A stretch of DNA of 64,000 nt from Varroa destructor (Eukaryota; Arthropoda; Arachnida; Mesostigmata; Varroidae). The position numbers and the translations under genes are program-made. The notes under the pieces were generated by a model that saw only the letters and a program-made list of their open reading frames with translations, was not told the origin of the DNA and did not search any database. Below, piece after piece: positions 61,161-64,000 of the stretch (within the stretch, counting starts at the first letter, position 1; every line of letters starts with the position of its first letter). The DNA lies in the NCBI RefSeq assembly GCF_002443255.2, contig NW_019211455.1, positions 44,068,233-44,132,232 on the forward strand, written 5' to 3'.

Positions 61161-62160
61161 GTTAAAGGCGTCCGATTTTCAGACTTACACTTGCTTCCTC
61201 TCTGCGGATCTATTACCGACTAGCCTTCCTCGAATCCCAGGATTCCAGATTAGCTTACTGCGTCCCGTCACCTCTCTCTGCTAGCATAGCACCAATCTAC
61301 AACGATTCGAGGTCCTCCTTTCAAACTTACCCCCGGTTCTTTACGGGCCTGGCTGGCATAAGACACCCCTGGTCTTTTTGCCCGGCAGCCGCTTCGGTGA
61401 AACCCCTCCTGAGCAGGAAAAACCCGAATGACTTCAAACCCCACCAGCGACGCCGGATCTAGACAACTCGAAATCCCCTAGACGTCGAGGTGGTCTCTTT
61501 TCGAAAGAGTCCTACGAGAAGGACTAACCAGGCATCTAGATCTCGGCCTCTCACGGCCTGCTATACGAAACTTCCGCTTTCGGCCTAGCTCACATTCGTT
61601 TCGTCTTCGATTTCTCTTCTAGATGCTTCCCTTTTCGTCTTAAGACGGCGTGAGTTTGGAACAAGTCCAACACTCCAATATTTGTCCCGCGCGTCGAATG
61701 CCCATCCTGCGCGGAGAGGCAGCTAGCAGCGCAAGGTTGAAGCCTGTGCGGCAAGGACGATTTTAAATTGGCGTGCCATTCGCTGTCGCCGTTCGAAAGG
61801 CCATACCCATATACTACTGCAGCCGGGGCGTACGGGCTCACTCAGTGCGATGAGACTCTCGTCTTCCGTTGTTCATCAACCGGCCGGTCGTCGGGAGGAC
61901 GTTTGGAATAAGAAGCACACAAACGGCTTCCAACTTCGGCTTCGACCTCGTTGCCTTGTCTGTGCGACACGTACTCCGATATATGGATCTGTACAGCACG
62001 CCCATTCAAGGGCAAAGAGTACGTACCGTGACATTGCTACACGACGTGAGCAACGTGCAAAGAATCTTGTCGTTTTCTTTTTCCCTCTTTTCTCTGATAA
62101 CTCTGGTCTATCGTTAGGCTGTCGTCACCTATCAGCTATGTATCTCGTCGTGGTCTAATT
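61161..62160. other. GC-richer block with competing open frames
   Basis: A plus-strand frame without ATG is open from about 61164 to TAG at about 61461 (roughly 99 codons), and an acceptor-like GATTTTCAG lies just inside it. On the reverse strand, part of the same block is open between an acceptor-like GTCTAG and a perfect donor GGG|GTAAGT near 61330. At 61850-62158 two overlapping plus frames are also open. I cannot choose between strands and call no exon. Confidence 0.35.
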
Positions 62161-64000
62161 CAAAAGCCAATATGGGAATATATGGAATTGAAGACGCGGA
62201 AATTGGCCCGGCACGTTGGCGCGGCTGATGCCGATGAACGGGTCGAAGAGAATTTCAATTTGAGTACAACGTTCGCGTGTATTGCTGGAATGACTCGTCA
62301 TGGTTGCAGGTGACAATCGACAGTAAAGCAAGATAAAACTAATGTTACACGTTGGAATCTTAATGACGACACATTCTACCTCGTAGACGATACGGCTGTT
62401 GTTGATACAGAACGTGAACTACAGTTTTGTTCGATACCTGATGCCAATGGACCGGCGAATAAAAAAATCCATGCTTTTATGTAGATATGCGTTTAAGAAT
62501 TGATCTAATCGTTAATAGGGTTAGGATTCGAACGACATAAATAGTAAATGCTGGTGCCTAATGATGACTGGGCAAATGAGCAAGGGTTGATCGCACAGTA
62601 TCGTGATACCGATCGATCTATTTTCTGGTGAACCACGTCATTTCATAGGTGCGGCGGCTGTTTCACACTTTTAGTAGTTTATATAGTTTAACGTTGCCAA
62701 TGTTGCGTCATTTTCTCGATCTCGCGTTCTGTCTTTTTACGTTTCTCACCCCTGGAATGGGTTTCAACCCGGCCCATTAGGAGAAAGTTATCCTACCGAT
62801 ACAGCAATTCTTCCACCCGCATTCAATGATTTATTAGGCTCATTTTTTTTTCTTGCCTTCACCAAATCTAACCAGCAACTACTAATATTGAGAAGAGCAC
62901 TCATCTTTGACGGTAGAATCTTTGATCGTTGTTTTTTTTGTATTTTTCGCAAAACCTCTATTTGAGGAGCAGAAGCAGCCTCTAGCTGCAATTTCGCCAG
63001 ATGAAGTCTTCTCATCGGCCCAACTTGGCGAGACCCTCGGCCAAACGTGGAGGGGTACATCGACCCAGAACCTCTACTCGAATTGAAGAGTTATGGGCTC
63101 AACTTTGATTGCTTGCAGTAGCGGCACTAAGGCAGCTCTTCACCCGCGTTGGCAATGGCTTGATAGTTGAGGCTCGCGCTCTTTAATTTCAATAAATTAT
63201 TTTCCTATTCAATCTTTCAGACTGGCAGCTCCTCAAGAGGGTCCACTCTTGGGCCTGTGCACGGTGATGGCCGGCTTCGCATTTTAGTAATCACCCGCCT
63301 CGAAAAGTGTAGTGCGTCACGGGACAGACGGCTGTAAACTAAAAGGCTAATTCAGATTCGTTTCGATTTCTCGTTACCCTCTACCGTTGTAGGCCTCTCT
63401 ACGCCTCGAGGTGATGAAACGCGCTCGAGATTTAAGGATGAACGAAATGAAGAAAACTTCCCCTGTATTGGATCTGGCGCGTTCAGACGCAGGCTGAATC
63501 TATGCCATTTTCTGATACGGACAAAACCTAGCAAAAACGGTAAGGGGCTAGGAAACCGTTGTCATATCGATGAACGGAAAGTGAAGAGGGAAAAATGGCT
63601 TGCCGTTGTGAAATCGATTTAAATTTGAGGACATTTTGCACTCAGATTTAGCAGCGAACACTGGCGTTAGTGCAGCCGAACAACCCGACACGTAGCTGGA
63701 GGAATATAATTGTGTAAAACAGAGTTTGCTGGGCTGGGAATGACGAAGAGTTAAACAGCGATTCTTCAGAGTTCTCGTAAATCAGTATCTCGATGCATTG
63801 AACGCGATTTACCTTTCTCTGCTTTATGTTATGAAATGTTTTGGGGAAACTAACTCGTACGGTATGTTTGATGTGTATTCGAGAGAGAACGGTACATAGG
63901 AGGCCTTTTTCCGACTGGCATTTAATCTGCAATCCTGCTTTGATGGTGTTTAACTAATAAAGCACTGAATGGCAAGTAACAAGATAGAAGCTACTCTTTT
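62161..64000. other. non-coding stretch, nothing recognised
   Basis: Reverse frames at 62788-63060, 63352-63534 and 63648-63932 are short, none has a recognised motif, and no paired splice sites were seen. Confidence 0.5.

Noticed and set aside
1..64000. CRISPR array, phage, plasmid or bacterial operon content
   Set aside because: No regularly spaced repeats, no compact same-strand gene runs and no ribosome-binding pattern; the sequence texture is that of eukaryotic non-coding DNA.

Overview
The window looks like non-coding nuclear DNA from a metazoan, probably an arthropod. It is moderately AT-rich, CpG is not obviously depleted, simple repeats (TA, CT, ATGT, TAGA, GTT) are scattered throughout, the few plausible coding segments look like short exons with GT-AG borders, and there is no operon-like packing, Shine-Dalgarno pattern or CRISPR array. 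The organism is inferred from general texture, not from a recognised gene. I recognised no conserved protein domain, no complete tRNA, rRNA or snRNA, and no transposon protein.

Layout. The first ~20 kb is intergenic or intronic. It holds one 107-codon open frame with a downstream poly(A) signal (3820-4143), a reverse-strand exon candidate with good splice sites on both sides (6100-6445), a tRNA-like fragment overlapping it (6294-6332), a long TA tract (10719-10754) and a perfect 41-bp tandem duplication (17184-17265). From 23.2 to 24.6 kb lie two of the better coding candidates: one of the longest frames in the window, with an AATAAA just after its stop (23482-23835), and a small frame with a signal-peptide-like start and a TATA-like box upstream (24467-24607). 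From 24.6 to 43.4 kb I found almost nothing beyond microsatellites and a cluster of short hairpins near 30.1-30.2 kb. From 43.4 to 46.0 kb is a richer block with splice-like borders on both strands (43633-43912 +; 44708-44813 and 45022-45090 +; 46029-45833 and 45497-45378 -) and a G-quadruplex motif. From 48.3 to 53.3 kb there is a GC-richer stretch with one exon-like frame, a 12-base G run and a dispersed 24-bp near-repeat. The last 10 kb holds a tRNA-derived relic at 55.1-55.2 kb, a strong G-quadruplex motif at 59.6 kb and a 10-bp hairpin.

Caveats. With roughly one stop per 20 codons at this composition, several frames of 120 codons or more are expected by chance in 64 kb on six frames, and GTAAGT occurs by chance about once per 4 kb per strand. 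All exon calls are therefore hypotheses built by hand from splice-site quality, frame and context, and their confidences are low. The simple repeats and tandem duplications are read directly and are secure. I found no convincing new biological system; the items worth testing are the 43.4-46.0 kb block, the 23.4-24.6 kb block and the tRNA-like pol III promoter heads.
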